This document shows positions 43,172-50,850 of a stretch of 64,000 nt of DNA, piece after piece (the first letter of the stretch is position 1; each line of letters opens with the position of its first letter). The notes beneath the pieces were generated by a model. It worked only from the letters and a program-made list of their open reading frames with translations. It had not been told where the DNA came from and ran no database searches. The DNA is taken from the NCBI RefSeq assembly GCF_007301515.1, contig NZ_CP041666.1:868001-932000 (forward strand), written 5' to 3'. This stretch comes from Radiobacillus deserti. GTDB lineage: Bacteria; Bacillota; Bacilli; Bacillales; Amphibacillaceae. The position numbers were made by a program, and so were the translations under genes.

Positions 43172-43408
43172 ATGACAAGCCGCATATATATGGAGATTTA
43201 CTATCATGCTGTAGAGGCTGTTGTGTTTCAGCGATTGATATTATTTGGTGAAGCTGTTCACGCTGATTTTGCTTATCGATCAGTAGAAAAAGTGAAGAAG
43301 ACATTAGCTGATAATGTAAAGGTTCAAACGCTATCTGTGAACGAGGTAAATGTCCGTATTTCATTTGAAGAGCATGAAATGCTTTTCTGGAGAATAGAAC
43401 ATTATTAA
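43172..43408 (+). CDS. hypothetical 78-residue protein
   Basis: A coherent frame (YYHAVEAVVFQRLILFGEAV, ADFAYRSVEKVKKTLADNVK, RISFEEHEMLFWRIEHY) that reads like a real small soluble alpha/beta protein. The start is unclear: ATG 43172 has only a weak GGGAAG in front. The frame one base over just upstream (ETYRVIVWEDDKPHIYGDLL, from about 43141 after AAAGGAGG) also reads like protein. A frameshifted gene spanning about 43130-43408 is therefore possible. No family recognised. Transcribed away from the M50 gene. Confidence 0.35.
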   Translation: MTSRIYMEIYYHAVEAVVFQRLILFGEAVHADFAYRSVEKVKKTLADNVKVQTLSVNEVNVRISFEEHEMLFWRIEHY

Positions 43409-43648
43409 ACAAAAAAAGAACGTTTAAAACGTCCTATACATTAGCAATCGAGAAAGACATTTCTATTCATTTTCAAGAGTAAGCTGGGGCAGGATGAGCA
43501 GATGACCAAGCAAATCCGATAAAGGCTGCTTTTTTTGCCTATTTGGTCTAATGAATTAGATGGATGGTCATTATTTGTCGTTCATCCTATTTTTTCAAAG
43601 TCGACAGTCCGTTTTCCCTTCTTTAAAATGGAAGCAGGGGACCGAATT

Positions 43649-43795
43649 TTGGACTATTTATCGGACAGAGTACTCATTGAATCTTATAAACATGCGGTTG
43701 AATTAGGTTTAAGTGAAGAATTTCTACATCTAATGCGAGAAGAGCTACGTAAACGTAATATTTTTTTAATCCTTCTAAAACAGAAAGAGGAATAA
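43649..43795 (+). CDS. sda: Sda-type inhibitor of sporulation histidine kinases
   Basis: A 48-residue protein, LDYLSDRVLIESYKHAVELG followed by LSEEFLHLMREELRKRNI, which matches the two-helix hairpin of Sda (LSDELLIESYFKAxEL...DFIxLIxxEIKRR). Sda binds the dimerisation domain of KinA/KinB and blocks the sporulation phosphorelay when replication is perturbed. The start is taken as TTG 43649 because AGGGGA lies 8 bases upstream and the resulting length equals that of known Sda. ATG 43628 would add seven residues. No clear DnaA boxes are seen upstream. Confidence 0.8.
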   Translation: MDYLSDRVLIESYKHAVELGLSEEFLHLMREELRKRNIFLILLKQKEE

Positions 43796-43830
43796 ACACA
43801 ATGCAAACCCTTACTTTCATAAAGGGATAT

Positions 43831-44322
43831 TTATTTTAAAATGAGCTGATAAAAGTGTACATCCTGCCAATTGCCGAATTTAAATCCTACTTCTTTTAAA
43901 CACCCTACATTCTCGAAGCCGAACTTTTCATGTAGTCTCATACTTCGTTTATTGCCTTCTGTTACACCTCCTAGAATGGTGTGATAACCGAGCTTTTTAG
44001 CGCGCTTAATAATTTCCTCAAGTAATATACTCCCTACTCCATTCCCTCTGTGGTTAGGAGCAATATAAACGGAGAGCTCTACTGTTTTAGCGTATGCTGG
44101 CTTAGAGCGATAAGGACTTAGACTGCAATAGCCAACAACATGGCCATTAAATTCTGCAACAATTAATGGATACTGATCATTAAAACTATGGAACCACATT
44201 TGACGCTCGTCGGCGGTTTGTTCTTCCAAATCGAAAGTAGCCGTAGTCGTTCGGACTGCGTTATTATAAATATCCGTCATTTCTGGAACATCATTTACAT
44301 GTGCATCTCTAACAATTACCAA
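43831..44322 (-). CDS. GNAT acetyltransferase, phosphinothricin acetyltransferase-like
   Basis: A 163-residue enzyme resembling the PAT/YncA subgroup: VRDAHVNDVPEMTDIYNNAV at the N-terminus, GYCSLSPYRSKPAYAKTVE, then motif A SVYIAPNHRGNGVGSILLEE and the C-terminal HEKFGFENVGCLKEVGFKFG. The subgroup acetylates amino-acid-like substrates such as phosphinothricin or methionine sulfoximine; the real substrate is open. The start is TTG 44322, with AAGGAGG 9 bases upstream. Single gene on the minus strand. Confidence 0.83.
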   Translation of the reverse strand: MVIVRDAHVNDVPEMTDIYNNAVRTTTATFDLEEQTADERQMWFHSFNDQYPLIVAEFNGHVVGYCSLSPYRSKPAYAKTVELSVYIAPNHRGNGVGSILLEEIIKRAKKLGYHTILGGVTEGNKRSMRLHEKFGFENVGCLKEVGFKFGNWQDVHFYQLILK

Positions 44323-44379
44323 ATTTTGTCGCCTCCTTCTTATTAATCAACACTATAGGGGAAATGAAGCAGTTCTGCA

Positions 44380-44770
44380 ATCTATAAGCCTAAAATCTTA
44401 CAGTCTTTTTATCTTTTGATTTGGGGAGTCGGAACAAGTATTGGGATTCTTACAAGCAAACCTTCGATACTACTCTAGCTTTTTGCTCGCATTGTCGTAA
44501 CAATGCAGGAGATGAAATGAAAGAGTATAATCCAGTTACCTAGAAAGGTAGGAACGTTCCATTAAGGATGAAACGATAGAATGGGTAGGCGTTGTAATTT
44601 CTCTTTTTCCGTTCACTATCTGTATGGGTGTTGTTTTACGTGAAGATTATCATGTATCGATTATTGGAAATGGGAAATTGCTTCTGGAACCATTGGTATG
44701 GTTGTAGGAGAGAAATGCTTATGTTTGTTTAGAACTATTAGAATAGAAGGTGTCCGGGCAAGAGACATTT
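44380..44770 (+). pseudogene. decayed membrane-protein gene fragments
   Basis: Short hydrophobic translated pieces lie in changing frames: SFYLLIWGVGTSIGILTSKP (near 44402-44470), WVGVVISLFPFTICMGVVL (near 44580-44640), then WKWEIASGTIGMVVG in another frame. They read like a polytopic membrane protein broken by several frameshifts and stops. The family cannot be named. This is one of several decayed genes between 44.3 and 49 kb. Confidence 0.3.
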
Positions 44771-44781
44771 TGCTTGAATTT

Positions 44782-45591
44782 TTATCGGACAAATTCTGCA
44801 AGCTCTCTATTAAACTTATCTCGTTCTTCCCAAAACAATCCATGACCGCTATGTTCAAACCAGACAAGCTTGGATTGTTTAATGCCTTTATGTAATGCAG
44901 TTGCTAATGCAGGGCGACAGACTTCATCATGCTTTCCGTGTAAAATAAGCGTTGGAACGAGAATATGAGAGAGATCGTGGAATAGTTCTTCATCTCGAAA
45001 CGTTTTTGCTACTTTAGCCGTTGCATACCCGGAAGCTGCAAATCCCAGTTGCAAAAACCAATCTGAAAATGGCTTTGAAATAGGCTGATAAAAGAACTTT
45101 TCGGTGAAATTTACGAGCATGGCTGGTCGATCTTCATAGACCCCATGGATCAGCTTTGTGACTTCCTTCTTTTCGATGCCTCCTGGAAAGTAACTCCGTT
45201 TTGTTACACTAGGTGCTGCCGCTCCAATTAAAGCAAGCTTCGCAACCCCAAATCCTTGATGTTTGGCCATGTATCTTGTTACAATCGCTCCACCAACCGA
45301 ATGACCAGCTAACGTGAAGTCATGCAGGCCGAGTACCTCAACAATAACTCGAACATCATTTGCTAATTGATTATACGTATAATTCCCAAAAGGTTTATCG
45401 GACTTGCCGAAGCCTCGGATATCAATTCCTATGCAGCGGTACCCCATAGCGGGCAACACATTGAATTGATATTCGAATAAATGGTGATTAGCTGGCCAGC
45501 CATGAACAAATAGAATGGTCTTCCTTCCAGTTGGGTTCACGTCCTCTACATAAATGTTCACCCCTGGCTCCACCGCCACGTAATATCCCAC
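44782..45591 (-). CDS. alpha/beta hydrolase (haloperoxidase/epoxide hydrolase-like)
   Basis: A 269-residue soluble hydrolase: oxyanion region FVHGWPANHHL, IGIDIRGFGKSDKP, nucleophile elbow LAGHSVGGAI (Ser about 98), acid in LHGKHDEVCRP and catalytic His in HSGHGLFWEE. A cap domain lies between. The HGWP and DxRGxGxSDKP segments are typical of the chloroperoxidase/prolyl-esterase-like group; the substrate is unknown. The start is GTG 45591 with AAAGGGG 9 bases upstream. Single gene. Confidence 0.83.
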   Translation of the reverse strand: MGYYVAVEPGVNIYVEDVNPTGRKTILFVHGWPANHHLFEYQFNVLPAMGYRCIGIDIRGFGKSDKPFGNYTYNQLANDVRVIVEVLGLHDFTLAGHSVGGAIVTRYMAKHQGFGVAKLALIGAAAPSVTKRSYFPGGIEKKEVTKLIHGVYEDRPAMLVNFTEKFFYQPISKPFSDWFLQLGFAASGYATAKVAKTFRDEELFHDLSHILVPTLILHGKHDEVCRPALATALHKGIKQSKLVWFEHSGHGLFWEERDKFNRELAEFVR

Positions 45592-45774
45592 AGGTGAATT
45601 CCCCTTTCTTTTATAGTTTTGGATAATTCATGTGTATTCCAAGAAAGGTTGACTCATAACTGAGATCTAATGTGATCGTTTTTAGAGGAGGGTTGAGGCG
45701 TTTTTCCCATTGGAAAATTAGTGTAAATAACCGATATAAAAAGAAGAGACTAACTCAGAAGGTTTTGTTTTGAT

Positions 45775-46499
45775 ATGAAAACTGCTTTCGAGATACTAGA
45801 AGTGTACGGCCAGTATATAGGTTTGCCGATTTGTTGGTTGGAGAAGGATGGTACTGTTATTACCTCAGTACGAACATCAAGCACCACGTATCTTTTAAAG
45901 CCTTCTCTTTTAGAAGAAGTTATCGCTCTTGCTCCTAACTTAAATAAACCTTCTGTTATAACGTCAGTGGACAAGCTAGAAACCCAGTACATATTATCTC
46001 CGCTGATAAAAATCTATGAAAAAGAATCGTTCTGTTGGCTGGTCCCTTCGTAGAGGGACTATTTGATGAAGATAAGTCGTATCTTATCGAGAAAGTTGAG
46101 ACTTTAATGCAAGTGTTGAAGGAAGCATCAAATAAAAAAAGTAATGATACCTTATACCGAGAAATTATTAAGGTGGCTAACTCGATACGAGAAGAAGACT
46201 TTGAATTGGAAGATTATGATCATCGGGTTCAAACCTATTTAAAGCGCTTAATCGCAATTGGTGAAGTAGATTTTCTCGGAACTGCTATCAAAAAAACAGG
46301 ACTACTCGCTTACTACGAGGGAGATAGAAATTTTCCATCTCATTTTAAAAGGCTTGAACAACCAGGAGGTTGCAGACATCCTTCAATTTAGCGCACACAC
46401 AGTGAAAAACCATGTAACCAATATTTTTAAAAAGCTCATTGTAACGGATCGAATGAATGCGATGGCAAAAATCTACCGAATTAAATATGGTGAAGAATA
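45775..46499 (+). pseudogene. broken LuxR-family sensor-regulator
   Basis: Three frames that together read as one protein. 45775-46053 (AFEILEVYGQYIGLPICWLE, a small ligand-sensing domain) continues by a frameshift near 46040 into 46035-46350 (GPFVEGLFDEDKSYLIEKVE, RVQTYLKRLIAIGEVDFLGT). A further shift near 46345 leads to a C-terminal LuxR helix-turn-helix, LKGLNNQEVADILQF then SAHTVKNHVTNIFKKLIVTD, ending at 46499. The first recognition-helix portion of the HTH (SxREKEVL) is missing. The end resembles that of the intact PocR-like/GAF/LuxR regulator at 12581. A terminator follows, so this was once a full gene. Confidence 0.7.
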
Positions 46500-46525
46500 A
46501 CCTTCTGGCCTGGAAGGTTATTTGT
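46493..46525 (+). terminator. terminator of the broken LuxR gene
   Basis: AATAACCTTC and GAAGGTTATT (short loop) form a perfect stem overlapping the stop codon, with TTTG after it. Confidence 0.6.
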
Positions 46526-46798
46526 ATATTTCCGTTTGCTGTTAATCCGAATTATCGTGGAAAATTAGCACAAGAGCATTATAATCGTTTCTTAGAAGAG
46601 GTAGGAAATCATGGTGTACATATCGTTCGCTGTCTAACGTCTCCAGTCAATAAGCAATCCATAGCTTATCATACGAGCGTTGGATTTGTGATTGTAAAGG
46701 GGGATAAGGTGGTGGATGGAGTTTCGGTTTACTCTAATTATGATGGAAAAGGTGTCGATCGGGTTTTGTTTGCGAAGAGGTTGGGAGCTAAGCGTTAA
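46520..46798 (+). pseudogene. truncated GNAT acetyltransferase
   Basis: Only the C-terminal half of a GNAT domain is present: FAVNPNYRGKLAQEHYNRFL (motif A without its first strand), then RCLTSPVNKQSIAYHTSVGF and RVLFAKRLG. There is no start codon with a ribosome site and the N-terminal half is replaced by the end of the preceding broken gene. It is a 5'-deleted remnant. Confidence 0.6.
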
Positions 46799-46964
46799 TA
46801 CACATCGTCTGAACGATAAGAATTCCGTAACGAGCGTTGTAAGTACATGCTGTAGAGTTAATAAATCTTAAAAAAGCAATTTCATCCACCTCATTCGGAA
46901 CATCTATTTCCAAATCAATTAATTGTCTTTCCTTGTCAACTGGGAGATAATGAAAACAATTACA
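46788..46964 (-). pseudogene. C-terminal remnant of an unidentified gene
   Basis: On the minus strand a coherent frame of about 55 codons (HYLPVDKERQLIDLEIDVPN, EVDEIAFLRFINSTACTYNA, RYGILIVQT) ends at a TAG at 46788. It has no start codon and runs into the promoter region of the aldo/keto reductase gene. It probably is the tail of a lost gene; family not recognised. Confidence 0.28.
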
Positions 46965-46985
46965 TAAGGATAGGGGTTTTATTTT

Positions 46986-47888
46986 ATGGAACGAGTTCAG
47001 CTTGCAGAGGACTTATCTTTTTCTCGTGTCATCCATGGTTTGTGGCGATTAAATGAGTGGAATCATGCTCCTGAAGACACATTAGATTTGATAGAGTATT
47101 GCTTAGAGTTAGGCATCACAACATTTGATCACGCTGATATTTACGGTGGATTTCTAAATGAAGAACTTTTTGGGAAAGGCTTAGCTTTAAAGCCAGAATT
47201 ACGAAACAAAATGGAACTAGTTACGAAGTGCGGGATTGTCTTCCCATCTCCACGTCGACCACAGTACAAATCTCATCATTATAATACGAGTAAGAAACAT
47301 ATTATAGAATCTGTGGAGCATTCCTTAAAGAATCTTCACACGGATTTTATTGACACACTTCTAATCCATCGTCCAGACCCGTTTATGGATCCTGCACAAG
47401 TGGCAGAAGCTTTCACAGAATTAAAGCAAGAAGGTAAAGTACGTTATTTTGGTGTATCTAACTTTAAACAGCATCAATTCAATATGCTTCAATCCTACTT
47501 AGATTTCGACCTTATCACCAATCAGATTGAGGTATCTGCCTATGAATTGGAAAACTTTGATGATGGTACGATTAATCTATGTCAGGAAAAAGGAATTGCA
47601 CCGATGGCTTGGTCTCCTTTAGCTGGTGGAAGGATTTTCTCAAGCGAGGACGAGAAGGCGAAACGTTTGCGAGCAGCCTTAACAAAAGTAGCTGAAGAAC
47701 TCCATGCAGACGGAATTGATCAAGTATTATATGCATGGCTACTTGTTCACCCTGCTAATATTATGCCAATCGTCGGTTCTGGGAAAAAAGATCGAATTAA
47801 AAAGGCAACAGAGGCAGTCCACTTAAACCTATCTTTAGATCAGTGGTTTGAAATATTACATGCATCTATGGGACACGAGGTGCCGTAA
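46986..47888 (+). CDS. aldo/keto reductase (YdhF-like)
   Basis: A 300-residue TIM-barrel NADPH oxidoreductase. The catalytic tetrad is recognisable: Asp and Tyr in TFDHADIYGGF (about residues 45-55), Lys in VTKCGIV (about 79) and His in LLIHRPDPF (about 125); the cofactor loop is IVGSGKKDRI near the C-terminus. The RVIHGLWRLNEW start and long IVFPSPRRPQYKSHHYN insertion are typical of the YdhF subgroup. Substrate unknown. AGGATAGGGG precedes the ATG by about 10 bases. Confidence 0.87.
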   Translation: MERVQLAEDLSFSRVIHGLWRLNEWNHAPEDTLDLIEYCLELGITTFDHADIYGGFLNEELFGKGLALKPELRNKMELVTKCGIVFPSPRRPQYKSHHYNTSKKHIIESVEHSLKNLHTDFIDTLLIHRPDPFMDPAQVAEAFTELKQEGKVRYFGVSNFKQHQFNMLQSYLDFDLITNQIEVSAYELENFDDGTINLCQEKGIAPMAWSPLAGGRIFSSEDEKAKRLRAALTKVAEELHADGIDQVLYAWLLVHPANIMPIVGSGKKDRIKKATEAVHLNLSLDQWFEILHASMGHEVP

Positions 47889-47942
47889 AGGAGGACGCAG
47901 TAGCGTTCCTTTTCTTTTCGAAAAAATGAGGGAGGGAGAAAA

Positions 47943-48440
47943 ATGACCAAGCTTACTGCGATAACCAATGAGGACATGAAGTCTATTAGCGACTTATATA
48001 GACAAACCTGGAAAAAGGAAGATCCTTCTGTAGAGGAGCGATTTAGGCGCCATGCAACATATGAAGGATATAAGGGACTGATTTTAAAAAGTAATGAGGA
48101 GCCGGTTGGATTTGTATATGGATACACGTCGCAAAAAGGTCAATATTACAATGAATTGCTTCGAAAAGCACTTTCAAATACAGAACAATCCCAATGGTTG
48201 GAAGATTGTTTGGAAGTAGTTGAATTAGTGGTTCTGCCTGAGGAGAGAAGAAGTGGGAGAGGAGCCCTGCTTATGACCAAGCTCATGGAAGAAGTAAAGC
48301 ACAAAACCGCGATACTCACCACACAGGTAGATAATTATGCTGCTCGAGGGTTGTATGAAAAATTGGGTTGGCACGTGGTCAAAGAGCCCTTTTTTCCTAA
48401 TACGGAGGAAGCTTATGTTGTTTTAGGAAAGAAGCTTTAA
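47943..48440 (+). CDS. GNAT-family N-acetyltransferase
   Basis: A 165-residue acyltransferase with GFVYGYTSQKGQYY, motif A ELVVLPEERRSGRGALLMTK (about residues 97-116) and a C-terminal DNYAARGLYEKLGWHVV motif B. Substrate unknown. The ribosome site GAGGGAGG precedes the ATG by 6 bases. It lies 54 bases after the aldo/keto reductase and is probably co-transcribed with it; a hairpin follows at 48459. Confidence 0.82.
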   Translation: MTKLTAITNEDMKSISDLYRQTWKKEDPSVEERFRRHATYEGYKGLILKSNEEPVGFVYGYTSQKGQYYNELLRKALSNTEQSQWLEDCLEVVELVVLPEERRSGRGALLMTKLMEEVKHKTAILTTQVDNYAARGLYEKLGWHVVKEPFFPNTEEAYVVLGKKL

Positions 48441-48458
48441 AATGCTTTGAAGCAAACA

Positions 48459-48502
48459 GACAAAAGAGGACTTGCTGTGCAAAGCGAGCTCTCTTTTGTA
48501 AT
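48459..48502 (+). terminator. candidate terminator after the GNAT gene
   Basis: ACAAAAGAG and CTCTTTTGT pair around a loop that itself contains TTGC/GCAA pairing, followed by AATTT. It lies 20 bases after the stop codon; the T tail is weak. Confidence 0.5.
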
Positions 48503-48508
48503 TTAACC

Positions 48509-48620
48509 TTATGGTAATAACAATTTATCAATCACATGGATCACGCCATTGCCTCTATATCAGGCCAATAACATTCGCTTCATTTACATGGTCAGGGTTA
48601 AGTGTATTTTTTACTTGTTT
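48509..48620 (-). pseudogene. fasciclin (FAS1) domain remnant
   Basis: On the minus strand the end of a FAS1 domain is readable: EANVIGLI, a frameshift, then NGVIHVIDKLLLP and a stop at 48509-48511. The NGVIHVIDxxLLP ending is diagnostic of fasciclin domains. The rest of the gene is absent. Confidence 0.6.
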
Positions 48621-48847
48621 ATCAATGTTTTCACATTTTCTTCCTCTAAATCACTGGACAGTATTTTACCTGAGACCACATGATAGAGTAGAATTTTTTC
48701 CCAATCTCCTCTAGCTAGCAGTTGAACTGCTGTTATGTAACTCATCATTCATGATGATAACGATAATGGAATTGAAATGAGCACCAATTTGAGCAAATTT
48801 CGTGCAAGTATTTTATGAAAGTGTTATATTAAAACCAATCGAATAGG
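48621..48847. other. intergenic region before the FMN riboswitch
   Basis: No gene supported. It must contain the promoter of the riboflavin operon; TTATATT at about 48822-48828 is a plausible -10, but no good -35 was picked. Confidence 0.35.
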
Positions 48848-48993
48848 TTTCCTTTGGGGCAGGGTGAAATTCCCGACCGACGGTGATGGATATTTGAAAT
48901 GATATCCTTAGTCCGTGACCCGGAGCATGCGAATGCGAAGGTGGATTTGGTGTGATTCCAAAGCCGACAGTAAAGTCTGGATGGTAAAAGGAA
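48848..48993 (+). promoter_or_regulatory. FMN riboswitch (RFN element)
   Basis: All conserved blocks of the RFN element are present in order: TTTGGGGCAGGGTGAAATTC, CCGACCGACGGTGAT, AGTCCGTGACCCG, GGTGGATTTGGTGTGATTCC, AAAGCCGACAGT and AGTCTGGATGG. The element precedes ribD and, with the terminator at 49035, should stop transcription of the riboflavin operon when FMN is abundant. Confidence 0.96.
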
Positions 48994-49034
48994 AAATCTA
49001 CGTACGATATGTACGTTTATTTGTTGTTAATTCT

Positions 49035-49068
49035 AAGCCCCAGAATACTATTTCTGGGGCTTTTCTTG
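49035..49068 (+). terminator. riboswitch-controlled terminator of the rib operon
   Basis: AAGCCCCAGAA and TTCTGGGGCTT form an 11-bp stem with a 6-7-base loop followed by TTCTTGTTT, between the FMN aptamer and ribD. Confidence 0.85.
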
Positions 49069-49103
49069 TTTCCCTTCCAATTCAAATGGAAGGATGTGAT
49101 GTG

Positions 49104-50192
49104 ATGACAAAAGAGGAATATATGGGAGTCGCTCTGTCTTTAGCAGAAGCCACTATTGGTCAAACGAGTCCGAACCCGAGCGTAGGTGCAGTACTTGTAA
49201 AGGATGGCAGGATTGTTGGGATGGGTACACATCTTAAACATGGACATGAGCACGCGGAAGTATATGCGATTCGTCAAGCAGGTAAAGCTGCGAGAAACTC
49301 GGACTTATATGTCACGTTGGAACCGTGTTCTCATCACGGAAAAACTCCACCATGTGTAGATCTAATCATCAAACAAAACATTCGGAAGGTGTATGTCGCT
49401 TGTACAGATCCTAATCCTCAGGTTGCTGGTAAGGGTATTGAAAGGTTAAGGCAGTCTGGAATAGAGGTAGAAGTCGGCATTCAGGAAACAAGAGCAAGGG
49501 AATTAAACCGCAAATTTTTTCACTTTATTCAAACGAACAAACCGTATGTCACACTGAAGGTAGCGATGACGTTGGATGGAAAGACAGCAACTGCAGATGG
49601 TGATAGTAAATGGATTACATCCAAAGATGCTAGGTTAGATGTACATCGTGAAAGAGATATTCATGACGCTATTTTAGTAGGTGTAAATACGATCCTTCAG
49701 GATAACCCTCAATTAACCACCAGATTGCCCCAAGGTGGTAAACATCCCATTCGAATTATTTTGGATACAAATTTAAGAATCCCAAAGTATGCCCAAGTTC
49801 TAGTTGATCAGCAAGCACCAACATGGATTTTTTGTGGTAAAAACGCTAATGCGGACGCTTTTACAAAGGAATATCCGTATGTAAGAGTCTTTTCACTTGA
49901 TTCAGAGCAAGTGGAATTAGACGCGGTTTTAGAATGTCTAGGAGAAGAACGTATTCAATCCTTATATGTCGAAGGTGGTAGTACCATTCATGGACAGTTT
50001 GTAGCCGAAAAACTAATAAATGAGTGCCATTGGTATATAGCGCCTAAGCTCTTAGGTGGTGCAGATGCTATATCTTCTGTTGGAGGGGCATCACCAGAAA
50101 AGATGAGTGAAGCATTGGACTTGGAATTTGGATCTGTAAAACAGATAGGAAGTGACTTAAAGGTTATTGCTCGATTAAAGGAGGCTAGGTAA
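49104..50192 (+). CDS. ribD: bifunctional riboflavin deaminase/reductase
   Basis: A 362-residue two-domain enzyme. The N-terminal deaminase (about 1-145) has the zinc motif HAEVYAI and PCSHHGKTPPC. The C-terminal reductase (about 146-360) has KVAMTLDGKTATADGDSKWI and VEGGSTIHGQF. It carries out the second and third steps of riboflavin synthesis from the GTP-derived pyrimidine. ATG 49104 is chosen (AAGGA 9 bases upstream). The frame stays open upstream through the riboswitch to 48915, but that stretch is RNA structure, not protein. Confidence 0.95.
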   Translation: MTKEEYMGVALSLAEATIGQTSPNPSVGAVLVKDGRIVGMGTHLKHGHEHAEVYAIRQAGKAARNSDLYVTLEPCSHHGKTPPCVDLIIKQNIRKVYVACTDPNPQVAGKGIERLRQSGIEVEVGIQETRARELNRKFFHFIQTNKPYVTLKVAMTLDGKTATADGDSKWITSKDARLDVHRERDIHDAILVGVNTILQDNPQLTTRLPQGGKHPIRIILDTNLRIPKYAQVLVDQQAPTWIFCGKNANADAFTKEYPYVRVFSLDSEQVELDAVLECLGEERIQSLYVEGGSTIHGQFVAEKLINECHWYIAPKLLGGADAISSVGGASPEKMSEALDLEFGSVKQIGSDLKVIARLKEAR

Positions 50193-50840
50193 TTGTTTAC
50201 AGGTATTGTGGAGGAAAAAGGGAAGGTGAAGACTCTAATTCGAAGCCATCAATCATTATCCTTAACGATTGATGCAAGCAAAGTGCTAGGGGACTTAGTC
50301 ATTGGAGATAGTGTAGCAATAAACGGCGTTTGTCTCACTGTAACAAGCTTTACTTCTGGTTCGTTTACTGTAGATGTCATGCCTGAAACATTTCGTGCAA
50401 CCTCGCTCGCAACACTTAAAAGAGGATCAACTGTTAATTTGGAGCGAGCTATGTCTGCATCTGGAAGATTTGGTGGGCACTTTGTCTCAGGACATGTAGA
50501 CGTCGTAGGAGAAATTATGCAGGTGTGGCGAGAAGATATAGCTTTGTATGTGTATATTAAGGTTCCGCATGACGAACTTCGTTACTTAACTTACAAGGGA
50601 TCGATCTGTGTAGATGGAACATCTCTAACTGTATTTGGTGTAAAAGAGGATGGGTTTGTAATCTCTCTTATACCGGAAACGCAAAGAGCAACCATTCTTG
50701 GAGAAAAGAATCAAGGTGATGTTGTAAATGTGGAATATGACATGCTAGCAAAATATATGGAGCGATTCCTTACTTTTCGGGACAAAAAGAATGACCGCAT
50801 TACGATGAGCCAGTTACAAGAATTCGGATTTATGGATTAG
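50193..50840 (+). CDS. ribE: riboflavin synthase alpha subunit
   Basis: A 215-residue enzyme made of two lumazine-binding repeats (about 1-97 and 98-195). Each has a GDSVAINGVCLTV / GSICVDGTSLTVFG strand; the N-terminus MFTGIVEEKGKV and GGHFVSGHVD loop are diagnostic. It dismutates two dimethyllumazine molecules into riboflavin. The start is TTG 50193, directly at the ribD stop, with AAAGGAGG 8 bases upstream. Translationally coupled in the rib operon. Confidence 0.95.
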   Translation: MFTGIVEEKGKVKTLIRSHQSLSLTIDASKVLGDLVIGDSVAINGVCLTVTSFTSGSFTVDVMPETFRATSLATLKRGSTVNLERAMSASGRFGGHFVSGHVDVVGEIMQVWREDIALYVYIKVPHDELRYLTYKGSICVDGTSLTVFGVKEDGFVISLIPETQRATILGEKNQGDVVNVEYDMLAKYMERFLTFRDKKNDRITMSQLQEFGFMD

Positions 50841-50850
50841 GAGGACTCTC

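Noticed and set aside
43486..43540. GCTGGGGCAGGATGA stretch as a fourth copy of the dispersed repeat
   Set aside because: Only a few bases resemble the GGGCTGGGACATAACG end; the arms and core are missing.
48915..49103. Open frame running through the FMN riboswitch into ribD
   Set aside because: It translates the conserved RNA element; the ribD start at 49104 has a proper ribosome site and matches family length.
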